Shown: positions 28,683-37,055 of the stretch, piece after piece
Layout: each line of letters opens with the position of its first letter
How positions within the stretch are numbered: the first letter of the stretch is position 1
Assembly: GCA_031257675.1 (NCBI GenBank)
Contig: JAIROG010000079.1
Coordinates: 1-42,179 of the forward strand
DNA: 42,179 nt
Origin: Treponema sp.
Lineage (GTDB): Bacteria; Spirochaetota; Spirochaetia; Treponematales; Breznakiellaceae
Direction of reading: 5' to 3'
Translations under genes and position numbers: made by a program
Notes under the pieces: generated by a model
Seen by the model: only the letters and a program-made list of their open reading frames with translations
The model's database searches: none
What the model was told of the DNA's origin: nothing

Positions 28683-29216
28683 CTAACGAGAAAGAACAAA
28701 AAAATCAACAACAGAACGCCCATATTTTTTAGTCCTTTCTAATATCAAATTATCTATGGCATAACGCAAAAAATCCTCCCGCGGACGGTGAATGAGCAAT
28801 CGCGCGCCGCGTTTCATAAGCGCGGAATTCGCTATTGCTTTGACTAAAGCCCATTTGTACTCATAAAGGAAGGGCGGATCGCAGAAAATAATATCAAAAC
28901 TTCGCTTTGCCCGTTGCGTGTACAGCTCCGCCGGCATGAACCTGCATTGTATTCGTACCGGTGAGAGAGTGACGTTCCGCAACAATGTCTTTCGTTTAAT
29001 CGGGTCGTTTTCCACAGCCTCAATACAAGATGCGCCACGTGAAGCGGCCTCCAGCGCAATGACGCCTGAGCCGGAAAAAATGTCAAGGAAAGAACAGCCT
29101 GTCAAGTCTCCCATAGTCGCAAAGACAGACTCCCGCATACGATCCATGGCCGGCCTGATAATGCCGCCAGGCGCCGCAACGTGACATCCGCATAAACTTC
29201 CTCCGGTGATTCGCAT
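28683..29216 (-). CDS. rsmD: 16S rRNA (guanine966-N2)-methyltransferase
   Basis: The 177-residue SAM methyltransferase starts MRITGGSLCGCHV. It has the RP-x-x-DR-x-RES box (RPAMDRMRES), the SAM-binding loop FLDIFSGSGVIALEAASRG and catalytic DPPF. RsmD methylates G966 of 16S rRNA in the 30S head. It is part of a short minus-strand run with the two genes upstream (spacing of about 25 bases each). Confidence 0.92.
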   Translation of the reverse strand: MRITGGSLCGCHVAAPGGIIRPAMDRMRESVFATMGDLTGCSFLDIFSGSGVIALEAASRGASCIEAVENDPIKRKTLLRNVTLSPVRIQCRFMPAELYTQRAKRSFDIIFCDPPFLYEYKWALVKAIANSALMKRGARLLIHRPREDFLRYAIDNLILERTKKYGRSVVDFFVLSR

Positions 29217-29241
29217 AACATGTCCGCTCAGCCAGACTTCC

Positions 29242-29700
29242 CTATAACCCTTTGAGCAACTCGCTCATCTCGTCTGAACTAACTATGGGTATCGTTTCAA
29301 CTCCTTCCTTTTTCGATTTAGAATCATCCGCGATTTTACGGCGAATGGCGCTCTGACTCCGCAAAGCGGAAATTGTATCTTTTAAAACAGGATGATGTCC
29401 GGCGGACAGCGCGGTGGAAGCGCTGAGAAATCGCACCAACATCTGAGAAAATTGCCATTCCGTTTCCGAGAAATTGTCAAGCTGCTCGTCTCTTTCCATA
29501 ATATATGTATCTTCACTCAGCGCTTTTATCAAAACTTCAAGCGTTTTATCTATGAATTCCATGTCGTCAATGCTCTTGTCAAGAAATAAATCAGCCGGTA
29601 TATCAAGCGCAAGAATATCCTGCAACATCTGTATTCTGGAGTGGAGGATATACAATATATCCTCAAAATTAATCGGCTTCTTCTCTACATTTTTTTTCAT
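29242..29700 (-). CDS. Hypothetical protein between nudC and rsmD
   Basis: The 152-residue acidic and helical protein starts MKKNVEKKPINFEDILYILHSR and ends EMSELLKGL; no signal peptide or transmembrane segment is present. A probable coiled-coil part lies near residues 105-125 (DTISALRSQSAIRRKI). No family is recognised. Tight 25-base spacing on both sides suggests cotranscription with nudC and rsmD. Confidence 0.65.
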   Translation of the reverse strand: MKKNVEKKPINFEDILYILHSRIQMLQDILALDIPADLFLDKSIDDMEFIDKTLEVLIKALSEDTYIMERDEQLDNFSETEWQFSQMLVRFLSASTALSAGHHPVLKDTISALRSQSAIRRKIADDSKSKKEGVETIPIVSSDEMSELLKGL

Positions 29701-29726
29701 TCTTCAAAAACACCCGTTTAATCGCT

Positions 29727-30518
29727 TTAAAAGATTCCCTCATGTCGTCCGTAAAGCCACTGGTTGATGAGCCGCCGGGCCGCCGAGCCGCCGCCCGGCA
29801 ATTCCGGCAATGCATCTCTTCTGAACCAATGCGCGTCCTCTATTTCAATGCCGTCAGGACGCAAAACCCCTCCCGCACACCGCGCCGTCCATCCTGTCAT
29901 AAGGGAACAGGGGAACGGCCACGATTGTGATATCTTATAACAAACATCGTTTACTTTCAAGCCCGTTTCTTCCCATATTTCCCTCTCAACCGTCTGTTCA
30001 AGACATTCCCCCGCTTCATTAAAACCGGCTATCAAACTATATACGCCCGCTTTGAATTTTACATTGTGCGCCAGCAGTATTTCGTCTTCATCATTGGTGA
30101 CAAGCGTTATGACGGCAGGCGCTATGCGCGGATATTCAAAGCGGCCGCAATGGGGGCAGACGCGAGCCGTTTCAGTCCGCAAATCAACGTTCTTGTTTCC
30201 GCAGACCCCGCAATAGACCGACTCCCGCCGCCACTGCGCTATATGAAACGCCCTCAACACCCGCTCCGCGTCCCCGGCGCTTATGTACGAAACCACCTGT
30301 CTCATAGGCGTACGCCGCCAGCCTTCCGGCAACACGGCGCCGGAAGGCGCATCGCCGATTTTTATATTCGGTTGATTAGGCGAAAGTGAAGGAATATCAA
30401 CAAATTGTACAGAAAAATTAATGTCAGCAAGCGGAATTCCCAAAGAAAACATCCCTTCAGACGCCTCTACCGGCATAAGCATCATGGCATCTTGAAAAAG
30501 ATATACCCTGTCATTCAA
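29727..30518 (-). CDS. nudC: NAD+ diphosphatase (NudC)
   Basis: The 263-residue protein has a Cys4 zinc motif (CGVCGNKN...CPHCGRFEYPRIAPAVI), a Nudix box (GFNEAGECLEQTVEREIWEE) and the NADH-pyrophosphatase signature SQSWPFPCSLM. It splits NAD(H) to NMN(H) and AMP and can remove NAD caps from RNA. The start is TTG 30518: GAGG lies seven bases upstream, and no in-frame ATG is near. It lies next to tRNA-Met. Confidence 0.9.
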   Translation of the reverse strand: MNDRVYLFQDAMMLMPVEASEGMFSLGIPLADINFSVQFVDIPSLSPNQPNIKIGDAPSGAVLPEGWRRTPMRQVVSYISAGDAERVLRAFHIAQWRRESVYCGVCGNKNVDLRTETARVCPHCGRFEYPRIAPAVITLVTNDEDEILLAHNVKFKAGVYSLIAGFNEAGECLEQTVEREIWEETGLKVNDVCYKISQSWPFPCSLMTGWTARCAGGVLRPDGIEIEDAHWFRRDALPELPGGGSAARRLINQWLYGRHEGIF

Positions 30519-30574
30519 TATTTTTCCTCAAAGCCGCGCCAACCTTAATGATATATACGGCAACCTGCGCCTAC

Positions 30575-30647
30575 TAGCGGCAATTGGACTCGAACCAATG
30601 ACCTAACGGATATGAGCCGTTTGCTCTACCGACTGAGCTATACCGCC
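30575..30647 (-). tRNA. tRNA-Met (CAT), elongator type
   Basis: Minus-strand cloverleaf of 73 nt: GGCGGTATAGCTCAGTCGG, anticodon stem AACGG/CCGTT around CTCATAT (anticodon CAT), T-arm ATTGGTTCGAGTCCAAT, and TGCCGCT with discriminator A. The lack of an initiator-type unpaired 1-72 C-A and of the GGG/CCC anticodon stem supports elongator Met; a lysidine-type Ile tRNA with CAT cannot be ruled out by sequence alone. CCA is not encoded. Confidence 0.85.
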
Positions 30648-30770
30648 ATTAACGTATCATACTACCGTTAATGCATGTTTTTGTCAAGGGGAGGCTGCCG
30701 TTAATTTTAAAGCGCGAAATACGGAGTCCGCCGGCGCCGCGCGTCCCGCAGTATCACGCGACGCGCCGCC

Positions 30771-30799
30771 TTTAACAATAATCAACAATGTGCTATACT
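30771..30799 (+). promoter_or_regulatory. Promoter of the CapD-type dehydratase gene
   Basis: TTTAAC (30771-30776), 17-base spacer, TATACT (30794-30799). The AATGTGCTATACT string is the same as at the gyrB promoter. Here the gene begins 61 bases later with a normal ribosome site. Confidence 0.55.
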
Positions 30800-30860
30800 G
30801 CGCCTGCCGGTGGAAAACCGCCGGATGCATTGCGCGCAATACACATTCGAAGGATACAAC

Positions 30861-32357
30861 ATGAGCGGACGGATATACATCATAGGAGCCGGGTTTGCGG
30901 GGCAGACTCTGGCGGCTGAAATCCGTAAAAAGGCGGTTTTCGGTGAGATCGCGGCGTTTTTGGATGATGACAACGAAAAAATAGGGCGGAAGATCGATGC
31001 TGTTCCCGTGCTGGGACCCATTCAGGATGTGGCGCGTCTTTTGGGTGCGCCGGCGGGGGATGAAGCCATTATCGCCATGCCAAGCGCCTCTCGCAAATAT
31101 CTCAAAAATTTGTACGCTATTCTGAAAAACGCCGGTTTTCAAAAGATACGGATACTGCCGTCCGTGTCTCAGATCATTGAAGGAGACGCCCACCTCATCC
31201 AAACCCGCTCCATAGACCCGCAGGACCTGCTGGGGCGGACGCCCGTTGCTGTTCACCTGAAAGAAAGCCTTGCGTATCTGCGGGACAAACGGGCGCTTGT
31301 CACGGGCGCGGGCGGCTCAATCGGCGCTGAACTCTGCCGCCAGCTTCTTTCAGGCGGCGCGGAACGGCTCTACCTGTTCGGTCACGGGGAGAATTCCATC
31401 TACCAGATCGACAAAGAATTGCGGATGTTACAGGAGGAAGGGGTAGGAGAAAAGGCGGCCATCGTGCCTATCATAGGAGACCTGAAAGACGGAGCGTACA
31501 TGCATTACCTGCTTTCGCGGCTCAGGGCGGATGTCGTGTTCCACACCGCAGCGTACAAACATGTGCCTCTCATGGAAGACAATCCTGTCGCCGCCATTGA
31601 AAACAACCTTTTCGGCACAAAGAACCTTGTGGAAGCCTCCCGCAACTGCGGCGTCAAACGATTCGTCCACATAACCACGGATAAAGCGGTGGAGCCGGTG
31701 TCGGTGTACGGCGTTTCCAAATGCCTGTGTGAACAGCTTGTGCTGGAGGAGGCGGAACGCGCCGCCAATGCTGACGGATCCGCGGCGCTCAATTTTATGG
31801 CGGTTCGTTTCGGCAACGTGCTTGGTTCGCGGGGATCGGCGCTTCCGCTCTTTGAAAAGCAGATCGCAAAGGGCGGTCCCGTAACCGTAACCCACCCGGA
31901 CATGAAGCGGTGGTTTATGACCATTCCCGAAGCCTGCTCTCTTGTCTTAAAGGCGGGCGGGGTCGGCGAGAATGGCGGACTGTACCTCCTCGACATGGGC
32001 GAACCGGTCCTCATCCGTGATCTTGCCGAACAACTCATCAGATTTTACGGTTTTAAACCCAACAAGGACATTGCCATCGAATACATAGGGCTTCGACCCG
32101 GCGAGCGCCTTGATGAAAAGCTCTGGTCGGAAAACGAGTCGCCGGTTCAGACGGAATACAACTGCATCTTGCGCCTTGAGCGCAAAACGCCGCCGTCGGC
32201 GTTGAACCTAACCGCGCTTATGGAAAAACTTTCGCCCATTTGCCGCTTCGATCCCGCGCAACCGGAGATGTACCGCAACGGCGAGAAACTGCGCTCCCTG
32301 CTTGCGGAAGCGGCGCCGGGCTACGCCCGTACTATCGGCGCCCTCCATGCCGGTTAG
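30861..32357 (+). CDS. Nucleotide-sugar 4,6-dehydratase/epimerase (CapD/FlaA1 type)
   Basis: The 498-residue protein has an N-terminal CoA-binding/Rossmann part (IYIIGAGFAGQTLA, DDDNEKIGRK) and a second Rossmann domain of the SDR type (RALVTGAGGSIGAELCRQLL, residue about 150). The motif TTDKAVEPVSVYGVSK carries the Y-x-x-x-K pair. It lacks the four transmembrane helices of PglF/WbpM, so it is soluble like FlaA1. Relatives act on UDP-GlcNAc to make 4-keto-6-deoxy sugars for flagellin glycosylation or envelope glycans. The start is fixed by AAGGA ten bases before ATG 30861. No other glycan gene adjoins. Confidence 0.87.
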   Translation: MSGRIYIIGAGFAGQTLAAEIRKKAVFGEIAAFLDDDNEKIGRKIDAVPVLGPIQDVARLLGAPAGDEAIIAMPSASRKYLKNLYAILKNAGFQKIRILPSVSQIIEGDAHLIQTRSIDPQDLLGRTPVAVHLKESLAYLRDKRALVTGAGGSIGAELCRQLLSGGAERLYLFGHGENSIYQIDKELRMLQEEGVGEKAAIVPIIGDLKDGAYMHYLLSRLRADVVFHTAAYKHVPLMEDNPVAAIENNLFGTKNLVEASRNCGVKRFVHITTDKAVEPVSVYGVSKCLCEQLVLEEAERAANADGSAALNFMAVRFGNVLGSRGSALPLFEKQIAKGGPVTVTHPDMKRWFMTIPEACSLVLKAGGVGENGGLYLLDMGEPVLIRDLAEQLIRFYGFKPNKDIAIEYIGLRPGERLDEKLWSENESPVQTEYNCILRLERKTPPSALNLTALMEKLSPICRFDPAQPEMYRNGEKLRSLLAEAAPGYARTIGALHAG

Positions 32358-32371
32358 CCGCAATGGTCTCC

Positions 32372-33270
32372 TTATGGCGTGTTGGGGAAGAACGGTTTCC
32401 TTACGGGAACTCTATCAAGCGTATAGTTTGTAGAATATGAGAAGTTGTTAGGATTGCCGCCGCGCGCGGCCGCCCCATGCGCGCAGGATGCGTCAAACTC
32501 CGCGTCGGCGTCATAATAACGCGAGCCGGACGCGCCGCCAATCCGCGAGGCGTAGCTCTGACCGGACGACGCGGCGTCGCCATTGCATGACGCCGTTGCG
32601 TTTGCGGGTGTCTGTCGCTTGGTTTCCGCATGACAATTCGGGGGGATTCCGCGCTTTCCAAGTCGTCTGAAAGGGACCCTTTCACAGCAATGGATCCGCT
32701 GTCGGGGGTCGGCCGGGCGTCTGTGCAAGCGGCCGGGACGCCCGCCTCTGTCATGCCTGTCGCGTAAAGGTTGATCGCATCTTCCACGGCGGCGCAAGCG
32801 CCGGCGGGCAATTTATCCCTGATTCAAGGGCGGACTTGAGGCTGATGTTTTTTCCCTGCCTGTTGTAGGGGCGCCGTTGGCGAAAACGCGGCTCGTCGGG
32901 TCTATGCCAAACGTGGGAGCGGTCGACTTGCAGGCGTTGGCGGACAAATTCACCACTGCGGCGCTTGTCGCGTCTGACAAGGATGCGGTTCGCCGCAGAT
33001 GTTCGCAGCCCGCGCCTTTGAAACGGATTTGCGCGCCGGCATGATTGTCCGTGTTTGACAACGCACGCGATTCATCGTATGCGGCTTTGCGGCGTTAGAA
33101 CCGCCCGTGTTCATTCGCACTGTTTTTGTGAGAAAAATTCGAGATGCGCCGTCAGTATGGGTTTATAGAGATGGGAGGGAAGCGCGGCCAGCCCCAAAAG
33201 GCCTGCAATGGAATTCCTCTCCGCCTCCTGTGAGGCGCATGAAGGGAGGTTTCCGCGCCCTGCGTCTTAT
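32372..33270 (-). pseudogene. Decayed gene debris, minus strand
   Basis: Coding-like stretches in shifting frames: RNSIAGLLGLAALPSHLYKP (about 33150-33270), NLSANACKSTAPTFGIDPTS (about 32880-32950), AAVEDAINLYATGMTEAGVP (about 32720-32800) and NNFSYSTNYTLDRVPVRKPF near 32400. None has a start with ribosome site and the frames do not join. It looks like one or more broken genes; no family is recognised. The rest of 33271-33366 shows nothing. Confidence 0.4.
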
Positions 33271-33366
33271 AGGGTAAGAATTTTAATGTTCTTGGAGAAA
33301 AGAGCCTGAAAACTATCTTTTGATACGCCGTTTGCAGGAAATTGCATCTGAGGTTTCATGCCTCAC

Positions 33367-33990
33367 TTACAAATCCACATCTACCGTAAACGAGGAGCGG
33401 TGTTTCATCTTTTGCGTGTAAAGCTGGATTCCCGCGTTCAATTGCCGTTCCACATCAAGCGAAGAAGGCGGACCATGACCGGGAAACACCACATAATCGC
33501 CCGGCAACGAAAATATCTTGCTTTGCAGGGCGTTTATCTGTATCTTCGCCCCATAGAGGCTGAATGTTTTTCCCACAAGCCCGGCTGAGAGCGAATCTCC
33601 GGTAAAAAGCAAATTTTCGATGTTGTAAATCACCGCGTCCGTGGCGTGTCCGGGAACGGAGAAGGCCTCAATGCGGAATGGAGGAATCGAAAAAATATCG
33701 CCCTCCCGTATCATAACGGTCTTCTGCTCCGCTATTACCGGATTTACCGCGTAAATATCAGGATGATACAAGCGTTTAAGGGTGTTGATCCCCCGAATAT
33801 GGTTAAAATGATCGTGCGTAACAAGGACGCCGCCGAGCGTGTAGTTGTTGTCTTCGATAAAATCAATGATCTTTTGATCCATATGACCGGGATCGATAAT
33901 AATGGCGACCTGCTTCTCACACCCGGGATCGGTTCCTAGCACATAGCAGTTGTTGGAGCCGGAAACGCTTGAATGAAAAAAAAGTTTCAT
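33367..33990 (-). CDS. MBL-fold metallo-hydrolase
   Basis: The 207-residue protein has the metallo-beta-lactamase layout: DPGHM, VTHDHFNHIRG, GHATDAVIY, FTGDSL and FPGHGP. The usual HxHxDH is HDHFNH here, with Asp replaced by Asn, which would alter one metal site. Relatives are glyoxalase II-like thiolesterases. The start ATG 33990 overlaps the TGA of the pentapeptide gene (ATGA), so the two are coupled. Confidence 0.85.
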   Translation of the reverse strand: MKLFFHSSVSGSNNCYVLGTDPGCEKQVAIIIDPGHMDQKIIDFIEDNNYTLGGVLVTHDHFNHIRGINTLKRLYHPDIYAVNPVIAEQKTVMIREGDIFSIPPFRIEAFSVPGHATDAVIYNIENLLFTGDSLSAGLVGKTFSLYGAKIQINALQSKIFSLPGDYVVFPGHGPPSSLDVERQLNAGIQLYTQKMKHRSSFTVDVDL

Positions 33991-34574
33991 TCGTTATCCT
34001 CGAATATGGCTTCCCATGTATTTGCCAGCTTAAACGTTACATCAACTCGCGTCGATTTAAGAAAGTTCACTCTTTTGAGGTTGCAATCTTCAAAGCGGGT
34101 GTCGAATAGAATGGCGTTGATAAACCTGCTGTTGTAAAGATCTACGCTTGTGAATTCGCAACTGGAAATATGCGATCCCAAGAAATTCAGGCTTGTCAGC
34201 GTTGATCCTTTAAACGTCGTGTTCTGCATGTTCGTTGCGGCGAAGGAAAGGAATTGAAGATTGCTGTTGGAGAAATCGCAGCCGGAAAAAGACGCGCCGG
34301 TGAAAAAGACGGTGGTCATGGTTGCGCCGGCAAACGAGCACGTTGAAAACCGCGCGCCCGTGAAGTCGCATTCGTAGAATTCTTTCCCGGAAAAATCTTT
34401 GCCCTCAAAGCATAAACCCGCCGCATTGAGATCGCGGATGACTCGCAGGTCTTGTATCAAGCCGCCTAAACGTTTAGCTTCCGCGTCCGCTCTCACCGTG
34501 TGAATGGCGCAGAGTTTTGACCCTGACAAGGCGAGCCGTCCGCACCCTGCGGCGCAATGAGCCGAAGAAAACAT
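33987..34574 (-). CDS. Pentapeptide-repeat protein
   Basis: The 195-residue protein: residues 60-185 repeat the A(D/N)LxX pattern with Phe at the centre (FSGKEFYECDFTGARFSTCS, FLGSHISSCEFTSVDLYNSR), expected to form a right-handed quadrilateral beta-helix. The N-terminal 30 residues are Cys/His-rich (CAAGC, LCAIH), perhaps a small zinc site. Pentapeptide proteins are mostly of unknown role; some mimic DNA and protect gyrase. It is coupled to the MBL gene. Confidence 0.85.
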   Translation of the reverse strand: MFSSAHCAAGCGRLALSGSKLCAIHTVRADAEAKRLGGLIQDLRVIRDLNAAGLCFEGKDFSGKEFYECDFTGARFSTCSFAGATMTTVFFTGASFSGCDFSNSNLQFLSFAATNMQNTTFKGSTLTSLNFLGSHISSCEFTSVDLYNSRFINAILFDTRFEDCNLKRVNFLKSTRVDVTFKLANTWEAIFEDNE

Positions 34575-34648
34575 AGTTATATAATAATAAAAAAAAGAAG
34601 GGGATTCAAGTGTTTTTGAACGCTTGTAGGTTTCGCACAGCCAGCCCC

Positions 34649-34677
34649 TTGCCTTTTTTTCCGGTTTTTGTCATACT
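34649..34677 (+). promoter_or_regulatory. Promoter of metA
   Basis: TTGCCT (34649-34654), 17-base spacer, CATACT (34672-34677), then seven bases to ATG 34685. The predicted mRNA starts at about the first codon. Confidence 0.55.
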
Positions 34678-34684
34678 TTTTGCC

Positions 34685-35629
34685 ATGCCGATAAAGATTC
34701 CGAAATCATTGCCCGCTTTTGACGCGCTCAGTGAGGAGCGCGTTTTTGTTATGACGCACGAGCGGGCGCTTCACCAGGATATACGACCCCTCAAGGTCGC
34801 CATCGTAAACCTCATGCCTACGACAGTTGTAACAGAGATTCAACTGTTGCGGCTCTTGGGCAACAGCCCCCTTCAGGTTGACATCACGCTTGTCCGTATG
34901 AGTTCCCATGAATCCCGCAATGCGCCGCCCGGTCATCTTGAAAAGTTCTACGTTGATTCCAATGTTTTATTGGGCGAATTCTTTGACGGTCTCATCATCA
35001 CAGGCGCGCCGGTTGAAACGCTTCCCTTTGAGGAAGTCGATTATTGGGATGAACTGACCTGCCTCATGGATTGGTCAAAAACCTGCGTGTGGTCAACCCT
35101 GCACATTTGCTGGGGCGCTCAGGCGGGTCTCTACCACCATTACGGCGTACCCAAGGTGTCGTTGCCGCAAAAGCTGTTCGGCATTTTCCCCCACAGCGTC
35201 AACGAGCGGTTTACAACGCTGTTCCGGGGCTTTGACGATGAATTTCTTGCGCCCCAATCGCGGCACACCGCAAGCGACCGCAATGCAATAGCCGCAACGC
35301 CGCGCCTTGCCATTCAGTCCGAAAGTGAAGAAACTGGCGTCTTCATCGTTACGGCGCGAGAAGGAAGGGAGATATATGTTACCGGGCATCTGGAATACGA
35401 TTCGCTCACCCTGGACAGGGAGTACAAGCGGGATGTTGGCAAAGGGTTGCCCATCGCGATTCCGAAGAACTATTATCCCCATAACGATCCGAATAAGGCG
35501 CCGGTTGTACGGTGGCGGGCGCATGCGCACCTTTTCTTCTCAAATTGGCTCAACTATGTGTACCAAGGCACACCCTACCACTTTGTGTATCAAGGCGCAT
35601 CCTCCGCCATTGATGGGAGTGAGGAATGA
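34685..35629 (+). CDS. metA: Homoserine O-acetyltransferase, MetA type
   Basis: The 314-residue protein starts MPIKIPKSLPA. Numbered from this Met it has catalytic Cys142 (HICWGAQ), His235 and Glu237 (TGHLEYD), as in the MetA/HTS family. Residue 111 is Glu (APVETL), which in published work makes the enzyme use acetyl-CoA rather than succinyl-CoA (Gly111). The call as acetyltransferase therefore rests on that residue. It activates homoserine in methionine synthesis. The start at 34685 is the family's usual one; an upstream in-frame ATG would add an unlikely hydrophobic 25 residues. There is no ribosome site: it is leaderless with its promoter at 34649. Confidence 0.93.
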   Translation: MPIKIPKSLPAFDALSEERVFVMTHERALHQDIRPLKVAIVNLMPTTVVTEIQLLRLLGNSPLQVDITLVRMSSHESRNAPPGHLEKFYVDSNVLLGEFFDGLIITGAPVETLPFEEVDYWDELTCLMDWSKTCVWSTLHICWGAQAGLYHHYGVPKVSLPQKLFGIFPHSVNERFTTLFRGFDDEFLAPQSRHTASDRNAIAATPRLAIQSESEETGVFIVTAREGREIYVTGHLEYDSLTLDREYKRDVGKGLPIAIPKNYYPHNDPNKAPVVRWRAHAHLFFSNWLNYVYQGTPYHFVYQGASSAIDGSEE

Positions 35630-35669
35630 ACTACGCCGCATGAGGCCGGCGCGAAAGAGCGGCATACCC

Positions 35670-36920
35670 TTACTGATGATTCAGGACTTCCTCCCTATCC
35701 ACAAGTTGTACATTCACTTTGATGGACTTGCTGCCCCGGAGGATTTCCACCGGCACCGTGTCTCCCGGCTTGTTGTCTTCAAGGGACGAATAGAGATCCG
35801 CAAGCGTTTCGATTTTAACGCCGTCCACCTTGGTGATGATGTCGCCTCCAAGGTACAGAATGCTTGAGCCGTAGCGCACCGGTTCCGTTCCGGCGCGTAT
35901 GCCGGCTCTTTCGGCAAGACCTCCCTGCTTGGTGCGGGAAACAAGCAAGCCTGTTGACACCGGCAACTGGGCGTATTTGACAAGGCTGGGAAAAAGTTGT
36001 ACAACGGAGACATCGATCCAGCCTCGGCGGACTTTTCCGTACTGAATGAGTTCAGAGACAACCCGTTTCGCCGTATTCACGGGTATGGCAAAGCCAATGC
36101 CCACGGAGCCGCCTGACGGCGAGTAGATCATGGTGTTGACGCCGATCATGCGTCCATGCGTATCAAGCAGGGGCCCTCCCGAATTGCCCGGATTGATGGA
36201 GGCGTCCGTCTGTATCATATCCCGAATGATGCGCTGGTTGGACGTTTTAATGGGGCGTCCCAACCCTGATACTATGCCGACGGTCAAGGTGCGTTCCAGC
36301 GCAAACGGGTTGCCTATGGCAAGCGTTTTCTGTCCGACTTTGAGGGCGCCTGAATCGCCGAATGGAATGACAGACAATTCTATGCCTTTCGGCGGCGTAA
36401 ATTTGAGCACCGCGATGTCGTTTTCCGGATCAACGCCGATGACGCTCCCTTCGTATTGGCTGCCGTCCGCAAGGTTGATGAACACCTTGTTGGCTTTTTC
36501 TATCACATGATTGTTGGTGAGAACATAGCCCCTTGAGTCGATGATGGAGCCGGAACCGGATCCTCCGTCTTGGGGAACCGCCTCCAGAAACCAGTTGATC
36601 GCCACGGTTTCCGTAGTGATGTTCACCACCGCGCTGTTAAGCCGCTCGTACACCGTAATATTTTCCCGTTCGTCTTCGGTATAGGGCAGAATCGCCGTGT
36701 TCAAGGGCGCGACAGCCGGCGCGGGAGACGACTGGATGTCCCATCCTACCCCGGACGAGGGTTCTTCCACGCCGGTAGTTTTTGCTGTTTCCACCGCAAC
36801 GCCCGCGTTTTTTGCGGGAAGGCGCACATATCCAAAACCTATCGCATATGCAAATATAACCACGATAAACGCGCTAATAATAGAAAAAGAGATCACCTCT
36901 CCCCGAGTGTATAGTTTCAT
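35670..36920 (-). CDS. HtrA/DegP-family serine protease
   Basis: The 416-residue protein has an N-terminal membrane anchor (SIISAFIVVIFAYAIGFGY) and a trypsin-like domain with His in VLTNNHVIEKANK, Asp in DPENDIAVLKF and Ser in NPGNSGGPLLD. One C-terminal PDZ domain (about residues 325-410: GLAERAGIRAGTEP, GGDIITKVDG) follows. It acts in the periplasm on misfolded envelope proteins. The ATG at 36920 is preferred over an in-frame TTG at 36953. The catalytic Ser loop is intact. Confidence 0.93.
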   Translation of the reverse strand: MKLYTRGEVISFSIISAFIVVIFAYAIGFGYVRLPAKNAGVAVETAKTTGVEEPSSGVGWDIQSSPAPAVAPLNTAILPYTEDERENITVYERLNSAVVNITTETVAINWFLEAVPQDGGSGSGSIIDSRGYVLTNNHVIEKANKVFINLADGSQYEGSVIGVDPENDIAVLKFTPPKGIELSVIPFGDSGALKVGQKTLAIGNPFALERTLTVGIVSGLGRPIKTSNQRIIRDMIQTDASINPGNSGGPLLDTHGRMIGVNTMIYSPSGGSVGIGFAIPVNTAKRVVSELIQYGKVRRGWIDVSVVQLFPSLVKYAQLPVSTGLLVSRTKQGGLAERAGIRAGTEPVRYGSSILYLGGDIITKVDGVKIETLADLYSSLEDNKPGDTVPVEILRGSKSIKVNVQLVDREEVLNHQ

Positions 36921-37055
36921 GGCAGACCCCGTAAGTATGGAATAGTGGTACAATTCTTTTTTAGAATCGACATATTATAAAATATAGCAAGTTTCTGTGT
37001 TTCTAACAAGCGTCTAATAAAAAAAATCGTTTTTTAAGCCGCATTTTAAACCGCA

